The notes under the pieces were generated by a model. It did no database searches and was not told the DNA's origin. It saw only the letters and a program-made list of their open reading frames with translations. Positions 16,834-25,142 of a stretch of 64,000 bases of DNA are shown one piece after another; positions within the stretch are counted from its first letter, which is position 1; each line of letters begins with the position of its first letter. This DNA is from Arthrobacter sp. JZ12 (GTDB lineage Bacteria; Actinomycetota; Actinomycetes; Actinomycetales; Micrococcaceae): contig NZ_CP045246.1 of NCBI RefSeq assembly GCF_035189165.1, positions 2,542,001 to 2,606,000 of the forward strand. Reading direction: 5' to 3'. The position numbers and the translations under genes were made by a program.

Positions 16834-17235
16834 TCACATAGGAGCCGTGTCCTTCAGCTCGACGAGCTGGATAAGGTTTCCGCACGTGTCATCAAGAACG
16901 GCGACGACTGCAGTGCCGATGTCCATGGGCTGCTGGGTGAAGACGACACCGAGCCCGGTCAGCCGGTCATATTCGGCTGCAAGGTCGTTCACTGCGAACT
17001 GCGCCAGGGGAATGCCGTCCTCAACCAAAGCATCGCGGTAGGGCTTCACCGCCGGGTGGCCCGCCGGTTCCAGGAGTAGCTCAGGACCTTCCGGCGCTTC
17101 GGGTGATACGACGGTGAGCCAGAAGTCATCCCCAAGAGGGATGTCATGGCGCTTCTCGAAACCCAGCACGTTGGTATAGAAGTCCAGGGCTGCGCGCTGG
17201 TCGTCGACGAAAACACTGGTGAGGGCGATTCTCAT
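16834..17235 (-). CDS. VOC family (glyoxalase-like) protein
   Basis: Vicinal-oxygen-chelate superfamily protein of 133 aa made of two beta-alpha-beta-beta-beta modules: ALTSVFVDDQRAALDFYTNVLGF opens the first, DLAAEYDRLTGLGVVFTQQP the second. Typical of the DUF-like glyoxalase/bleomycin-resistance proteins; the reaction is unknown. Its ATG overlaps the stop of the upstream ArsR gene by four bases (ATGA), so the two are translationally coupled. Confidence 0.88.
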   Translation of the reverse strand: MRIALTSVFVDDQRAALDFYTNVLGFEKRHDIPLGDDFWLTVVSPEAPEGPELLLEPAGHPAVKPYRDALVEDGIPLAQFAVNDLAAEYDRLTGLGVVFTQQPMDIGTAVVAVLDDTCGNLIQLVELKDTAPM

Positions 17236-17513
17236 GGGAGGTTCCTTTCGATGGGCCAGCGACGAGCAATGCCAGCAATGGGTTCTGGGTTGAAGTAATG
17301 GAGCTTGGAGCGCCCACGGCGTTCGGTGGTGACCAGTCCGGCCGCCTCGAGCACAGCGAGATGCTGCGAGATGGCCTGGCGCGTGCTGGTGATGCCATGG
17401 CGCATGGTCAGCACGGTGCAAATCTCGAACAGCGTCCGCCCGTCCCGCGCGGCGAGCTCATCAAGGACGAGGCGCCGTGTCTCGTCGTCGAGCGCCCGGA
17501 ACACGTCTGTCAT
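17232..17513 (-). CDS. ArsR family regulator
   Basis: Winged-helix repressor of 93 aa. The core is MTDVFRALDDETRRLVLDELA, a helix-turn-helix with ISQHLAVLEAAGLVTTE and the wing RRGRSKLHYFN. It lacks the ELCVCDL metal site and has a single Cys, so it likely senses an organic ligand or redox state, not arsenic. The ATG at 17513 is chosen because TATCAT lies seven bases upstream and an inverted repeat just beyond that; the frame is open to 17537. Operon with the VOC gene and divergent from the BART transporter. Confidence 0.85.
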   Translation of the reverse strand: MTDVFRALDDETRRLVLDELAARDGRTLFEICTVLTMRHGITSTRQAISQHLAVLEAAGLVTTERRGRSKLHYFNPEPIAGIARRWPIERNLP

Positions 17514-17520
17514 GCCTCTC

Positions 17521-17547
17521 ATGATAGGCAAGTACACACTTGCATAT
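17521..17547. promoter_or_regulatory. ArsR promoter and putative operator
   Basis: TATCAT (17526-17521, minus) is a -10 seven bases before the arsR-type ATG. GCAAGT and ACTTGC (17528-17543) form a perfect 6-4-6 inverted repeat; counting outer bases it spans 17524-17547 with one mismatch. The position suits repression of arsR and control of the divergent transporter. Confidence 0.6.
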
Positions 17548-17569
17548 CAAGAGGTCTATGGAGCGGCAA

Positions 17570-17575
17570 TAGGCT
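17570..17575 (+). promoter_or_regulatory. -10 element of the BART transporter gene
   Basis: TAGGCT ends six bases before the GTG at 17582, supporting that start codon and a leaderless transcript. Confidence 0.4.
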
Positions 17576-17581
17576 TGGCGG

Positions 17582-18547
17582 GTGCAGATTCAGCAGCTGG
17601 TTGAGACTATGGAGCGGCGGCAGATTGCGCTTTACCTGCTGGCATTGGCCTGCGGAGCTGCTCTCGGAGCAATCTTCCCCGCCCTATCGGGGCCCTTCGA
17701 GTCTTCAATCAATACGGTGTTGGGTCTGCTGCTCTTCGCGACCTTCCTCGGGATTCCCTTCGGGAACATGGGCCGCTCCGTGAAGGACTGGCGATTCATG
17801 GGAGCGATCCTGACGCTGAACTTCCTGCTTGTGCCGCTCGTGGTGTTCGGGCTGTCGCGGTTTGTGGCGGATAACCAGGCCCTGTTGATCGGTGTGCTGC
17901 TGGTGCTGCTGACTCCCTGCGTTGACTATGTGATTGTCTTCTCGGGCCTGGCCGGAGGCGCGAGCGACCGGCTCCTGGCCGCTGCTCCGATCCTGATGCT
18001 CGCGCAGATGGCGCTGCTCCCGCTCTACCTGCTGCTGTTTGCGGGCCAGGGCGTCGTTTCCGAGATCGAGCCCGGCCCGTTCCTCGAAGCGCTGCTCGTT
18101 CTGATCGTTCTTCCACTCATCCTCGCGGCGCTGACCCAGAAGTGGGCCGGGCGGGCGGTTGCGGGACGTACCGTGATGACGATCATGCAGGGAGCCATGG
18201 TTCCGCTGATGATGGCCACGCTCGCCGTCGTCGTCGGCTCCCAGATCGCCCGTGTAGGGCAGGACATCACTTCCCTACTGGCGGTGATTCCGCTGTACGC
18301 GGCGTTCCTCGTGATCATGGTTCCGCTCGGCCTGGCCGTTGCGCGGATGGCGAAGTTGAACCCGCCGTCCAGCACTGCGGTGATCTTCAGCGGGGGGACG
18401 CGTAACTCACTGGTGGTGCTCCCGTTGGCTCTGGCGCTGCCGGAAACCCTGTCCCTGGTCGCGCTGGTCGTGATGACGCAGACCCTCGTGGAACTGATTG
18501 GCATGCTGGCCTACGTCCGGTTCATTCCGCGCCTTATGGCTCGCTGA
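17582..18547 (+). CDS. BART superfamily transporter (bile acid:sodium symporter/ACR3-like)
   Basis: Membrane transporter of 321 aa with about ten hydrophobic segments. TPCVDYVIVFSGLAGG in the fourth helix region and STAVIFSGGTRNSLVVLPLA in the ninth are the two pseudosymmetric core motifs of the bile acid/arsenite/riboflavin transporter superfamily. The first resembles the ACR3 signature TPCxDWV but lacks its usual Cys context, so arsenite efflux is possible and not proven. It diverges from the ArsR-VOC operon and shares its operator region. Start is the GTG at 17582; an ATG at 17609 is the alternative. Confidence 0.8.
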   Translation: MQIQQLVETMERRQIALYLLALACGAALGAIFPALSGPFESSINTVLGLLLFATFLGIPFGNMGRSVKDWRFMGAILTLNFLLVPLVVFGLSRFVADNQALLIGVLLVLLTPCVDYVIVFSGLAGGASDRLLAAAPILMLAQMALLPLYLLLFAGQGVVSEIEPGPFLEALLVLIVLPLILAALTQKWAGRAVAGRTVMTIMQGAMVPLMMATLAVVVGSQIARVGQDITSLLAVIPLYAAFLVIMVPLGLAVARMAKLNPPSSTAVIFSGGTRNSLVVLPLALALPETLSLVALVVMTQTLVELIGMLAYVRFIPRLMAR

Positions 18548-18566
18548 CCCTTCCGTACCAGAGCAC

Positions 18567-19721
18567 CTACCGGATGGGCACGGCCTTGCCCGCCAGCGAA
18601 TTTCCGATCGCACGGTTCACCACCGGGAGACCCGACAGAGCCAGCATCACCCGGCGCAGCACCAGTTCAGCGTTCGACGACGGCAGGAACCACCGCGCCG
18701 CACGCCGGCCCGTCTCCTGCCTGTCCCGGACAACAGGCATCCACTCGCGTTGGTACGCTTCGCACCCCTCGGGGATTGAGGAAGCCTCTGCGAGGTGGGT
18801 GGCCAGGACGCGCGCACCTGCGACGGCGAGCGAAGCGCCCTGCCCTGCGAGCAGCGAAACAGCCTGGCATGCATCACCCACCAGGACAACCCGCCCGCTG
18901 TGCCAGCGGTCCAGGTGAACCTGGGCAACGACGTCGTAATAGAGATCCTCCGGCGCCCGGGCGAGCGCGCGCGGTGCCAGCCACCCGGCCCCGGCGAATT
19001 CCCACTGCAGGGCCGCCCTGCGATCCACGGGCAGGATCGGCGACGGGTCCCGGTGCACCAGGAAGGCCGCCACCCGATTGTCCCTCAACCCGTACAAGCC
19101 GAGCTGGCGGTTCTTGGTATCCGTGAGGGCAAAGCGGCCGCCGACCTGCTCGGCGATTCCGGGATCACTGAACATGTAGGCGGCCGTGTGGAAGCCCAGG
19201 TAGCGGATGAACCGGACCTCAGGCCCGAACACCGCCTCCCGCACGGCCGAATGGATACCGTCCGCGCCCACCAGCAGGTCGGCCTCGACAACGGAGCCGT
19301 CGGACGCAGCGACGCGCACGCCGTCGGGCCCGTTCTCCACCCCCTGCAGGGCAGTGCCATACGCGAGCCGAACGGATGGGGGCAGGATCTGCCGAAGAAC
19401 GGCCTCCAGGTCCGGCCGCATGATGCTGAGCAGCCTGCCGTCCACCAGGTCCGCGAAGCGCTTGAAACTCAGCTTGCCCGTGACGCGGCCTGCGGAATCG
19501 AGGTAGGTTGCCTCCTCAATGGGATACGCACAGGCAAGCAGGGCCGGCAGGATCCCCATGTTCTCCGCGGCGTCATACCCCGGCCCGAAGAAGTCCATCA
19601 TGTAGCCGCTTGTACGCGGGCCGTCGCTTCTCTCGAGGACGGTGATGTCCCAGCCTGCACGGGCGAGGTCACCCGCAGTGGCAAGACCGGCGATCCCGGC
19701 GCCGACGACGATGGCCTTCAC
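18567..19721 (-). CDS. FAD-dependent monooxygenase
   Basis: Class A flavin monooxygenase of 384 aa acting on an aromatic or polyketide-like substrate with NAD(P)H. The dinucleotide-binding motif VGAGIAGLATAGDLARAG is at the N-terminus, the DG motif LVGADGIHSAVR near residue 160 and the GD motif LVGDACQAVSLLAGQGASLA near residue 287. The sequence is closest in style to TetX-like and squalene/PHBH-type hydroxylases. Substrate not deducible. It lies just after the first FprA gene on the same strand, with a 70-base gap. Confidence 0.9.
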   Translation of the reverse strand: MKAIVVGAGIAGLATAGDLARAGWDITVLERSDGPRTSGYMMDFFGPGYDAAENMGILPALLACAYPIEEATYLDSAGRVTGKLSFKRFADLVDGRLLSIMRPDLEAVLRQILPPSVRLAYGTALQGVENGPDGVRVAASDGSVVEADLLVGADGIHSAVREAVFGPEVRFIRYLGFHTAAYMFSDPGIAEQVGGRFALTDTKNRQLGLYGLRDNRVAAFLVHRDPSPILPVDRRAALQWEFAGAGWLAPRALARAPEDLYYDVVAQVHLDRWHSGRVVLVGDACQAVSLLAGQGASLAVAGARVLATHLAEASSIPEGCEAYQREWMPVVRDRQETGRRAARWFLPSSNAELVLRRVMLALSGLPVVNRAIGNSLAGKAVPIR

Positions 19722-19791
19722 GGTTCAATCCTTCCCGATCTTCCGCACGGGAAACAGAGGGACATCGGGTGCCGGATCGAACTGCGGGACG

Positions 19792-21228
19792 CTACTCCCC
19801 GCGGGAGATCGCGATCATCTCCTCACGTGGCACAAGCTTCACGCGCTCGCGGATCAGGTCCGGCAGACTGCCGTCCCCGTGGACGTAGTTAGCGCCGAGC
19901 TTGAGCTCATGGGCATCCAGCTTCAGCCAGCCCTCCCACGTGGTGTAGCGGACGCCGCGCTCCTCGAGGAGGTTGATGATGGCGTCTTCATCCGGGTGTT
20001 CGGCCGGCGGCAGGTTCAACCGGTCCTCCAGCAGGAACCCGATGGTCTCGAGCGCGTCACCCTTGGTGTGGCCGATCAAGCCGACGGGACCACGCTTGAT
20101 CCAACCGGTGCAGTAGATTCCGGGCACCGGGTTGCCGGATTCGTCGATGACCCGCCCACCCTCGTTGGGGATGACGCCGGCGCGATCGTCATAGCCGACC
20201 TCGGGCAGCTCCGAGCCGAAGTAGCCGATCGCCCGGTAGACGGCCTGAACCGGGTAGTCGAGGAACTCTCCAGTGCCCTCCACGGAGCCGGCACCGTTGA
20301 GCCGGGTCCGCTCGAAGCGGATGTTGGCCACCTTGCCGGGTGTCTCCGGCGAATCGGTGATCTCGACCGGGCTGTGGAGGAAGTGGAGGTGGAGGCGGCG
20401 GGATGCCGTGAACTCGGACGGATCCTCGGGCTGCTCAACCAGCCAGTTGGTTAGGGTCTTGACCATGGTCTTGGTCTGGTTGTTGCTGGCGATCTGCTGC
20501 TCGGAAGCCTCGTCGAAGTCGAAGTCCTCCGGGTACAGCACGATGTCGACGTCACGGGAGTGCGAGAGCTCGCGCAGCTCAAGCGGCGTGAACTTCACCT
20601 GAGCGGGACCGCGGCGGCCGAAGACATGCACGTCGGTGACGGGTGAGCGCTTCAGCGCTTCGTAAACGTTCTGGGGAATTTCCGTGACCAGCAGGTCATC
20701 GGCATGCTTGGACAGGACCCGCGCAATGTCCAGTGCGACGTTGCCATTGCCGATGACAGCGATCTCCCGGGCGTCCAGGGGCCAGTCGCGGTCCACGTCG
20801 GGGTGGCCGTCGTACCAGGAGACAAAGTCCGCGCCGCCAAAGGAGCCTTCGAGCTCGATGCCGGGAATGTTGAGGTCGGCGTCCTTCACCGCACCGGTGG
20901 CGAAGATGACCGCATCGTAGAAGGTGCGGAAGTCCGACAGCGTCAGGTCGCGTCCGTAGTTCACGTTTCCAAGGAAACGGATATCACCTCGGTCCAGCAC
21001 CTTGTGCAGGGCAGTGACAATGCCCTTGATACGCGGGTGGTCGGGTGCAACGCCGTAGCGGATCAGGCCGTAGGGCGCTGGGTACTGGTCAAAGAGGTCG
21101 ATCGAGACCTCGAAGTCCCCGCCCTGCACCTCCTGCGACTTGGTCAGGATGTCTGCGGCATAGACACCGGCCGGGCCTGCGCCGATGATGGCGACCCGAA
21201 GCGGACGGGCCGACGTCGTGCTGGACAC
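19792..21228 (-). CDS. fprA: Ferredoxin/adrenodoxin-NADP reductase, FprA type (copy 1)
   Basis: Adrenodoxin-reductase-like flavoprotein of 478 aa that passes electrons between NADPH and ferredoxin. It has the FAD-binding GAGPAGVYAADIL motif at ~14, the APYGLIRYGVAPDH segment at ~52, the NADP-binding GNGNVALDIARVL motif at ~153, and the C-terminal RGPVGLIGHTKGDA. The GTG at 21228 (GAAGAAGG upstream) matches the N-terminal length of the second copy at 35908; an ATG at 21279 is also in frame. The two copies are very similar over their whole length. No ferredoxin gene is nearby. Confidence 0.92.
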   Translation of the reverse strand: MSSTTSARPLRVAIIGAGPAGVYAADILTKSQEVQGGDFEVSIDLFDQYPAPYGLIRYGVAPDHPRIKGIVTALHKVLDRGDIRFLGNVNYGRDLTLSDFRTFYDAVIFATGAVKDADLNIPGIELEGSFGGADFVSWYDGHPDVDRDWPLDAREIAVIGNGNVALDIARVLSKHADDLLVTEIPQNVYEALKRSPVTDVHVFGRRGPAQVKFTPLELRELSHSRDVDIVLYPEDFDFDEASEQQIASNNQTKTMVKTLTNWLVEQPEDPSEFTASRRLHLHFLHSPVEITDSPETPGKVANIRFERTRLNGAGSVEGTGEFLDYPVQAVYRAIGYFGSELPEVGYDDRAGVIPNEGGRVIDESGNPVPGIYCTGWIKRGPVGLIGHTKGDALETIGFLLEDRLNLPPAEHPDEDAIINLLEERGVRYTTWEGWLKLDAHELKLGANYVHGDGSLPDLIRERVKLVPREEMIAISRGE

Positions 21229-21423
21229 TGATGCGCCTTCTTCCCTATGGATAAGCGTGCGGACTTGATGTACGCGCATTAGCGCACAATTTACTATTCT
21301 AAATCCCTCTGCTTCGCGCGTCGAAAAGCAGTGGTGCCGCTCACTGAACCGGGTGGGATGAAATTGGAGAACAGGAGGAACGGAAGGAGGAATAGGAACC
21401 GCCCTGCATCAGTTGGCAAGCTT

Positions 21424-22389
21424 GTGAGCCGTACCCGCGTCGATGTCCCCCGCCCCGCCCGCAGCGAAAACGCGACCGGGATCCTGTTCGGTGTCGGGGC
21501 GTACGGCCTGTGGGGATTACTCCCCCTCTACTTCCTGATCCTGCTGCCTGCCACGGCCGTGGAGATCGTTGCCAACCGGGTGCTGTGGTCGCTGATTTTC
21601 TGTGCCCTGCTGCTCACCGCCCTGCGCTCGTGGAAGTCCGTCCGCGCCGCTCTCGCGAAACCGAAGGTGCTAGGGACCCTGACCGTCGCCGCCCTCCTGA
21701 TCGCCATCAACTGGTTCGTGTACACCTACGGCGTCACCAACGGCCACGCTATCGAGGCGTCGCTCGGCTACTTCATCAATCCGATCGTTTCGGTGTTGCT
21801 TGGCGTACTTGTTCTCCGCGAACGGCTTCGCGCGCTGCAGTGGGCCGCCGTCGCGCTGGGACTGGTCGCCGTCGTCGTACTGGCTGTGGGGTACGGCAAT
21901 GTGCCGTGGATTGCCCTGGCACTCGCGTTCTCATTCGGTTTCTATGGCTTCGTGAAGAAGCGCATCGGCCCAAGCGTGGACGCCGTGGCGAGCCTCAGCA
22001 TCGAGACGGCAGTCCTGACGCCGATTGCTGCCGCAGTGATGATCTGGCTGACCCTCTCGGGCGGAGCGACCCTCCTGACCGAGGGACCCGCACACTTCTG
22101 GATCATGGCTGCCTCCGGCGTGATCACCGCTGTTCCCCTGATCTTCTTCGGCGCAGCTGCGCGCCGGCTGCCGCTGACGACCGTCGGAATGCTGCAGTAC
22201 CTCGCACCGGTCCTGCAGTTCATCCTCGCGCTCACGGTGTTCCGCGAGGAGATGCCGCTCGAGCGCTGGATTGGGTTTGGGTTGGTGTGGGTGGGCCTCG
22301 CGCTCCTCACCGTGGACATGGTCTGGACGGTACGGAAGAACGCGAAGCCCCGCGGGCGCCAACTGCAGGAGCAGCCGGCCAACGCCTGA
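21424..22389 (+). CDS. rarD: EamA family transporter RarD
   Basis: Membrane transporter of the drug/metabolite superfamily. Ten hydrophobic segments are visible; the RarD hallmarks are GILFGVGAYGLWGLLPLYF at the N-terminus, EIVANRVLWSL in the next helix, NWFVYTYGVTNGHAIEASLGYFINP in the middle, and LTTVGMLQYLAPVLQFIL near the end. The frame is open from 21331 with ATG at 21358, but that part is Arg/Asn-rich and unlike the family, so I prefer the GTG at 21424 (321 aa). The start is uncertain because no good ribosome site precedes it. Substrate unknown. Confidence 0.85.
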   Translation: MSRTRVDVPRPARSENATGILFGVGAYGLWGLLPLYFLILLPATAVEIVANRVLWSLIFCALLLTALRSWKSVRAALAKPKVLGTLTVAALLIAINWFVYTYGVTNGHAIEASLGYFINPIVSVLLGVLVLRERLRALQWAAVALGLVAVVVLAVGYGNVPWIALALAFSFGFYGFVKKRIGPSVDAVASLSIETAVLTPIAAAVMIWLTLSGGATLLTEGPAHFWIMAASGVITAVPLIFFGAAARRLPLTTVGMLQYLAPVLQFILALTVFREEMPLERWIGFGLVWVGLALLTVDMVWTVRKNAKPRGRQLQEQPANA

Positions 22390-22401
22390 ACGACTGTCTA
22401 A

Positions 22402-22457
22402 AATAACGACGGCGGCCGTCACCTTCGCGCTCGAAGGTGACGGCCGCCGTCGTTATT
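22402..22457. terminator. Bidirectional terminator between rarD and the APC permease
   Basis: A 26-bp perfect stem starting AATAACGACGGCGGCCGTCA with a four-base loop, between two convergent genes. The arms start with AATAA and end with TTATT, so an A/T tail follows the stem on both strands. Confidence 0.93.
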
Positions 22458-22480
22458 CCCTGCGTACCTGCCTATTTTGT

Positions 22481-24022
22481 CTATTCAGCGATTTCCAGCG
22501 CAGGGGTGTCGTTGCGCAGTGTCTCGCCCCGGAAGAAGCCGGGATGCGTGCGCCGCACCAGGAGCATCACGAGGATGCCCAGCGCGATGATGCCGACGCC
22601 GATCACGAACACCAGACCCACTCCGAAGACCTCCGAACCGCTGCCGAAGGCCGGGTCCCAGCTGTCGACGGCGGTCTGCAGGAAAACGATCACCAGGCCG
22701 ACGCCGCCGAGCAGCGGGGCGAGGAACCGGAAGACGAAGTTCCGCGCGGAGGTGAAAGCCGTGCGGCGGAAGTACCAGACGCAAGCCAGCGCGGTCAGGC
22801 CGTAGTAGAAGCAGATCATCAGGCCGAGGGCCATGATCGTGTCGTTCAGGACGTTGTCGCTGATGATCCGCATCAACGAGTAGAAGCCGGCCGAGATAAC
22901 GCCGGCCACCACCGTGGCGAAGACCGGGGAGCGGAACTTGGGGTGCACCGACCCGAACTTCTCCGGCAGGGCCTTGTAGTAGCCCATGGCCAGCAGACTT
23001 CGTGCAGGCGACAGGAAGGTCGACTGCAGGGATGCGGCGCAGCTGGACAGGACTGCGAGCGAGAGCAGGATGGCGAAGGGGCCCATCACCGGTGCAGCGA
23101 GCGCTGCGAACACGTTCTCGGAGATGTCCGCATTGTTCAGGCCGAGGCCCTCTGTTCCGACGCCGGCAAACATCACCGTGGCGATTGCACCCAGCAGGTA
23201 GATTCCAAGCACAACGAGGGCGGTGACCGCGGCGGCGGCACCGGCGGTCCGCTTGCCGTTCCGGGATTCCTCGCTGACGGTGAGGCAGACGTCCCAACCC
23301 CAGAAGGCGAAGATGGAGAGGGACAGGCCCAGCGCGAAGGACGAGAAGCTGTCAATGGCGAACGGGTTGAACCAGTCCCAGCTGAATGCGATGGAGCCGA
23401 TTGCGGCACCCTGGCTGATCCGGGCGAAGGCAGCAATGACAAACCAGGCCAGCACGGCCACCTGAAGCCCCACCAGAACGTACTGGACCGCCTTGGTGGT
23501 CTTGACGCCACGGCAGGAAACCCAGACTGCGGCACCCACGAACACCAGGCAGGTCAAGATATTGAGCCAGCGGACGCCAGCCAGATCTGCGATGGACTCC
23601 TGGCCGGTGAGCTGGGCGAGGAAGAGATAGAAGAAGTCGACGGCGACGCCTGCCAGGTTGGACAGGACAATGATGTTCGCGGCCAGGAGGCCCCATCCGC
23701 CGATCCAGCCGATGTAGGGACCGAACGCCTTGGTCACCCAGGTGAACGTGGTTCCGCTGTCGGGGGTGTCGGCGTTCAACTCGCGGTAGCCGAGTGCCAC
23801 AAGGAACATCGGGATGAACCCGACGATGAAAATGGCCGGCAGATACACGCCGATGCTCTGCACGGTGGGGCCTAGCGTGCTGGTTAGCACGTAGGCGGGA
23901 GCGATGGTGGAGATACCGATGACAACCAAGGCGAGCAGCCCAAGCTGCCCCGCCTTCAGTCCTTTGCCGGAGAGCCGGCCGGTGCCGTCTGCGGCGCCGC
24001 TTCGCACTTCCGTAGTGCTCAT
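22481..24022 (-). CDS. APC family amino-acid/polyamine permease
   Basis: Membrane permease of 513 aa with about 12 hydrophobic segments. GLLALVVIGISTIAPAYVLTSTLG is the first helix; DSGTTFTWVTKAFGPYIGWIGGWG matches the second-third helix region of the GABA/polyamine branch of the APC superfamily; SIFAFWGWDVCLTVSEESRN corresponds to helix 6. Because gabT and an aminobutyraldehyde dehydrogenase lie 1-3 kb downstream, GABA or putrescine uptake is a plausible role; this is inference. AAGGA precedes the ATG. Confidence 0.88.
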   Translation of the reverse strand: MSTTEVRSGAADGTGRLSGKGLKAGQLGLLALVVIGISTIAPAYVLTSTLGPTVQSIGVYLPAIFIVGFIPMFLVALGYRELNADTPDSGTTFTWVTKAFGPYIGWIGGWGLLAANIIVLSNLAGVAVDFFYLFLAQLTGQESIADLAGVRWLNILTCLVFVGAAVWVSCRGVKTTKAVQYVLVGLQVAVLAWFVIAAFARISQGAAIGSIAFSWDWFNPFAIDSFSSFALGLSLSIFAFWGWDVCLTVSEESRNGKRTAGAAAAVTALVVLGIYLLGAIATVMFAGVGTEGLGLNNADISENVFAALAAPVMGPFAILLSLAVLSSCAASLQSTFLSPARSLLAMGYYKALPEKFGSVHPKFRSPVFATVVAGVISAGFYSLMRIISDNVLNDTIMALGLMICFYYGLTALACVWYFRRTAFTSARNFVFRFLAPLLGGVGLVIVFLQTAVDSWDPAFGSGSEVFGVGLVFVIGVGIIALGILVMLLVRRTHPGFFRGETLRNDTPALEIAE

Positions 24023-24100
24023 GGGGGTCCTTACCTAGATGTAGGGCTGCATGATCGCGGCGCGGGAGCAGGTGGACCACTGTCACCGAGATCACATCTA

Positions 24101-24119
24101 AAACGAATTGCGTTCGTTT
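24101..24119. promoter_or_regulatory. Inverted repeat, possible operator before the APC permease
   Basis: AAACGAA and TTCGTTT form a perfect 7-5-7 repeat in the gap between the divergent permease and DUF2975 genes. A second repeat, AACGA-ATA-TCGTT, is at 24183-24195, and ATCGTTT occurs between them. The shared AACGAA core suggests several sites for one dimeric regulator. Confidence 0.45.
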
Positions 24120-24236
24120 AGTATGGGCCCCCTTCGACCGGAATGCAACAGGAGTCTCATTCTTTATCGACATCGTTTGCTTAACGAATATCGTTATTAA
24201 GGAAGTTCAATAACACCGGCGAAAGGACTGGTTTGA

Positions 24237-24839
24237 ATGGGAAATCTACTGAAGCACGCCGACCGTGGCGCCGCTCTGGGAATTGCGATCATCCTCGCTC
24301 TTGTTGCCGGCACGATCTCCGTAGCTGTCGCCCTCAAGGTCATCGAGCCCGGCCCCACAACTATGAGTGTTCCGCTCAACAACCTGCAGCCACCCGCGCT
24401 GGAACCCGTTCCGGGCGTCGAGGCAGCCTCCTTCTCCACAGCGGAGGTTACGCTGAGCACCCTGACCACTGCTGAAAGCTGGTTATTGGGCGCCGCAACG
24501 GCGTTGGGGTTCCTGGCCGCCATCATTGCCGTGGGCACCGCCGCGTGGCTGGGGTGGCGGATCTTCCGACGGACGCCGTTCACGCGCCGCCTGCCGCTCC
24601 TCATCGCACTCTCCGGTATTGCCATCATGGTCAGCGGTACGGTGGGTTCCCTGCTGCATGCTTTCGGCGTGCATGCCGTGCTCGACAGGATCGACCTGTT
24701 GCCAGCTGATAGGGACGGCACAATCTTCCTCATGGAACTCGATCTCACCCCGCTCGCGGCCGGCCTGGCTGTAGCGCTGGTTGCCGGAGCCTTCGAAACC
24801 GGTTACCGGCTGAAGAGGGACACGGACGGGCTGGTCTAG
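24237..24839 (+). CDS. DUF2975-like membrane protein
   Basis: Hydrophobic protein of 200 aa of unknown function with four predicted transmembrane segments (~12-34, ~83-107, ~120-143, ~168-190). The size, topology and the immediately following small Xre-type regulator match the DUF2975/YoaS plus YozG pairing found in many Gram-positive bacteria. AAGGAAG and GAAAGGA stretches lie upstream of the ATG. The regulator gene starts two bases after its stop codon, so the two are surely co-transcribed. Confidence 0.7.
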   Translation: MGNLLKHADRGAALGIAIILALVAGTISVAVALKVIEPGPTTMSVPLNNLQPPALEPVPGVEAASFSTAEVTLSTLTTAESWLLGAATALGFLAAIIAVGTAAWLGWRIFRRTPFTRRLPLLIALSGIAIMVSGTVGSLLHAFGVHAVLDRIDLLPADRDGTIFLMELDLTPLAAGLAVALVAGAFETGYRLKRDTDGLV

Positions 24840-24841
24840 GA

Positions 24842-25075
24842 ATGGCAGGCAAGGAAATCGAGGACACGGGAATCCATTGCCGCCTCGATGAACTGCTCGC
24901 CGCCCGCGGGATGACGTTGACCGAGCTCGGACGGCGCGTGGACATGAGCATCGTGAACCTGTCGATCCTCAAGAACGACAGGGCGCGGGCCATCCGGTTC
25001 TCCACACTGCGCGCGATCTGCGAGGTGCTCGGGTGCGAGGTGGGCGACCTGCTTGAGGTGCGTAAGAAGGGCTAG
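24842..25075 (+). CDS. Xre-family helix-turn-helix regulator (YozG-like)
   Basis: Compact 77-aa DNA-binding protein that is almost entirely one Xre domain: LDELLAARGMTLTELGRRVDMSIVNLSILKN is the helix-turn-helix with the IVNLSILKNDRARAIRFSTL segment characteristic of the YozG/YoaZ subgroup, and ICEVLGCEVGDLLEV is the family C-terminus. It probably regulates the operon it shares with the membrane protein. Confidence 0.9.
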   Translation: MAGKEIEDTGIHCRLDELLAARGMTLTELGRRVDMSIVNLSILKNDRARAIRFSTLRAICEVLGCEVGDLLEVRKKG

Positions 25076-25079
25076 ACGT

Positions 25080-25121
25080 ACGACGGCGGCCTGCCGGGAT
25101 CCCCGGCAGACCGCCGTCGTT
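25080..25121. terminator. Bidirectional terminator between the Xre gene and gabT
   Basis: ACGACGGCGGCCTGCCGGG pairs with its complement ending CCGCCGTCGT (one mismatch) around a GATC loop, between two convergent genes. Confidence 0.85.
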
Positions 25122-25142
25122 GTAATTGATGCGGGCGAAGGA

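Noticed and set aside
22271-23875. 534-residue open frame opposite the APC permease
   Set aside because: Gln/Asp/Gly/Glu-rich shadow of a membrane protein gene, no recognisable domain.
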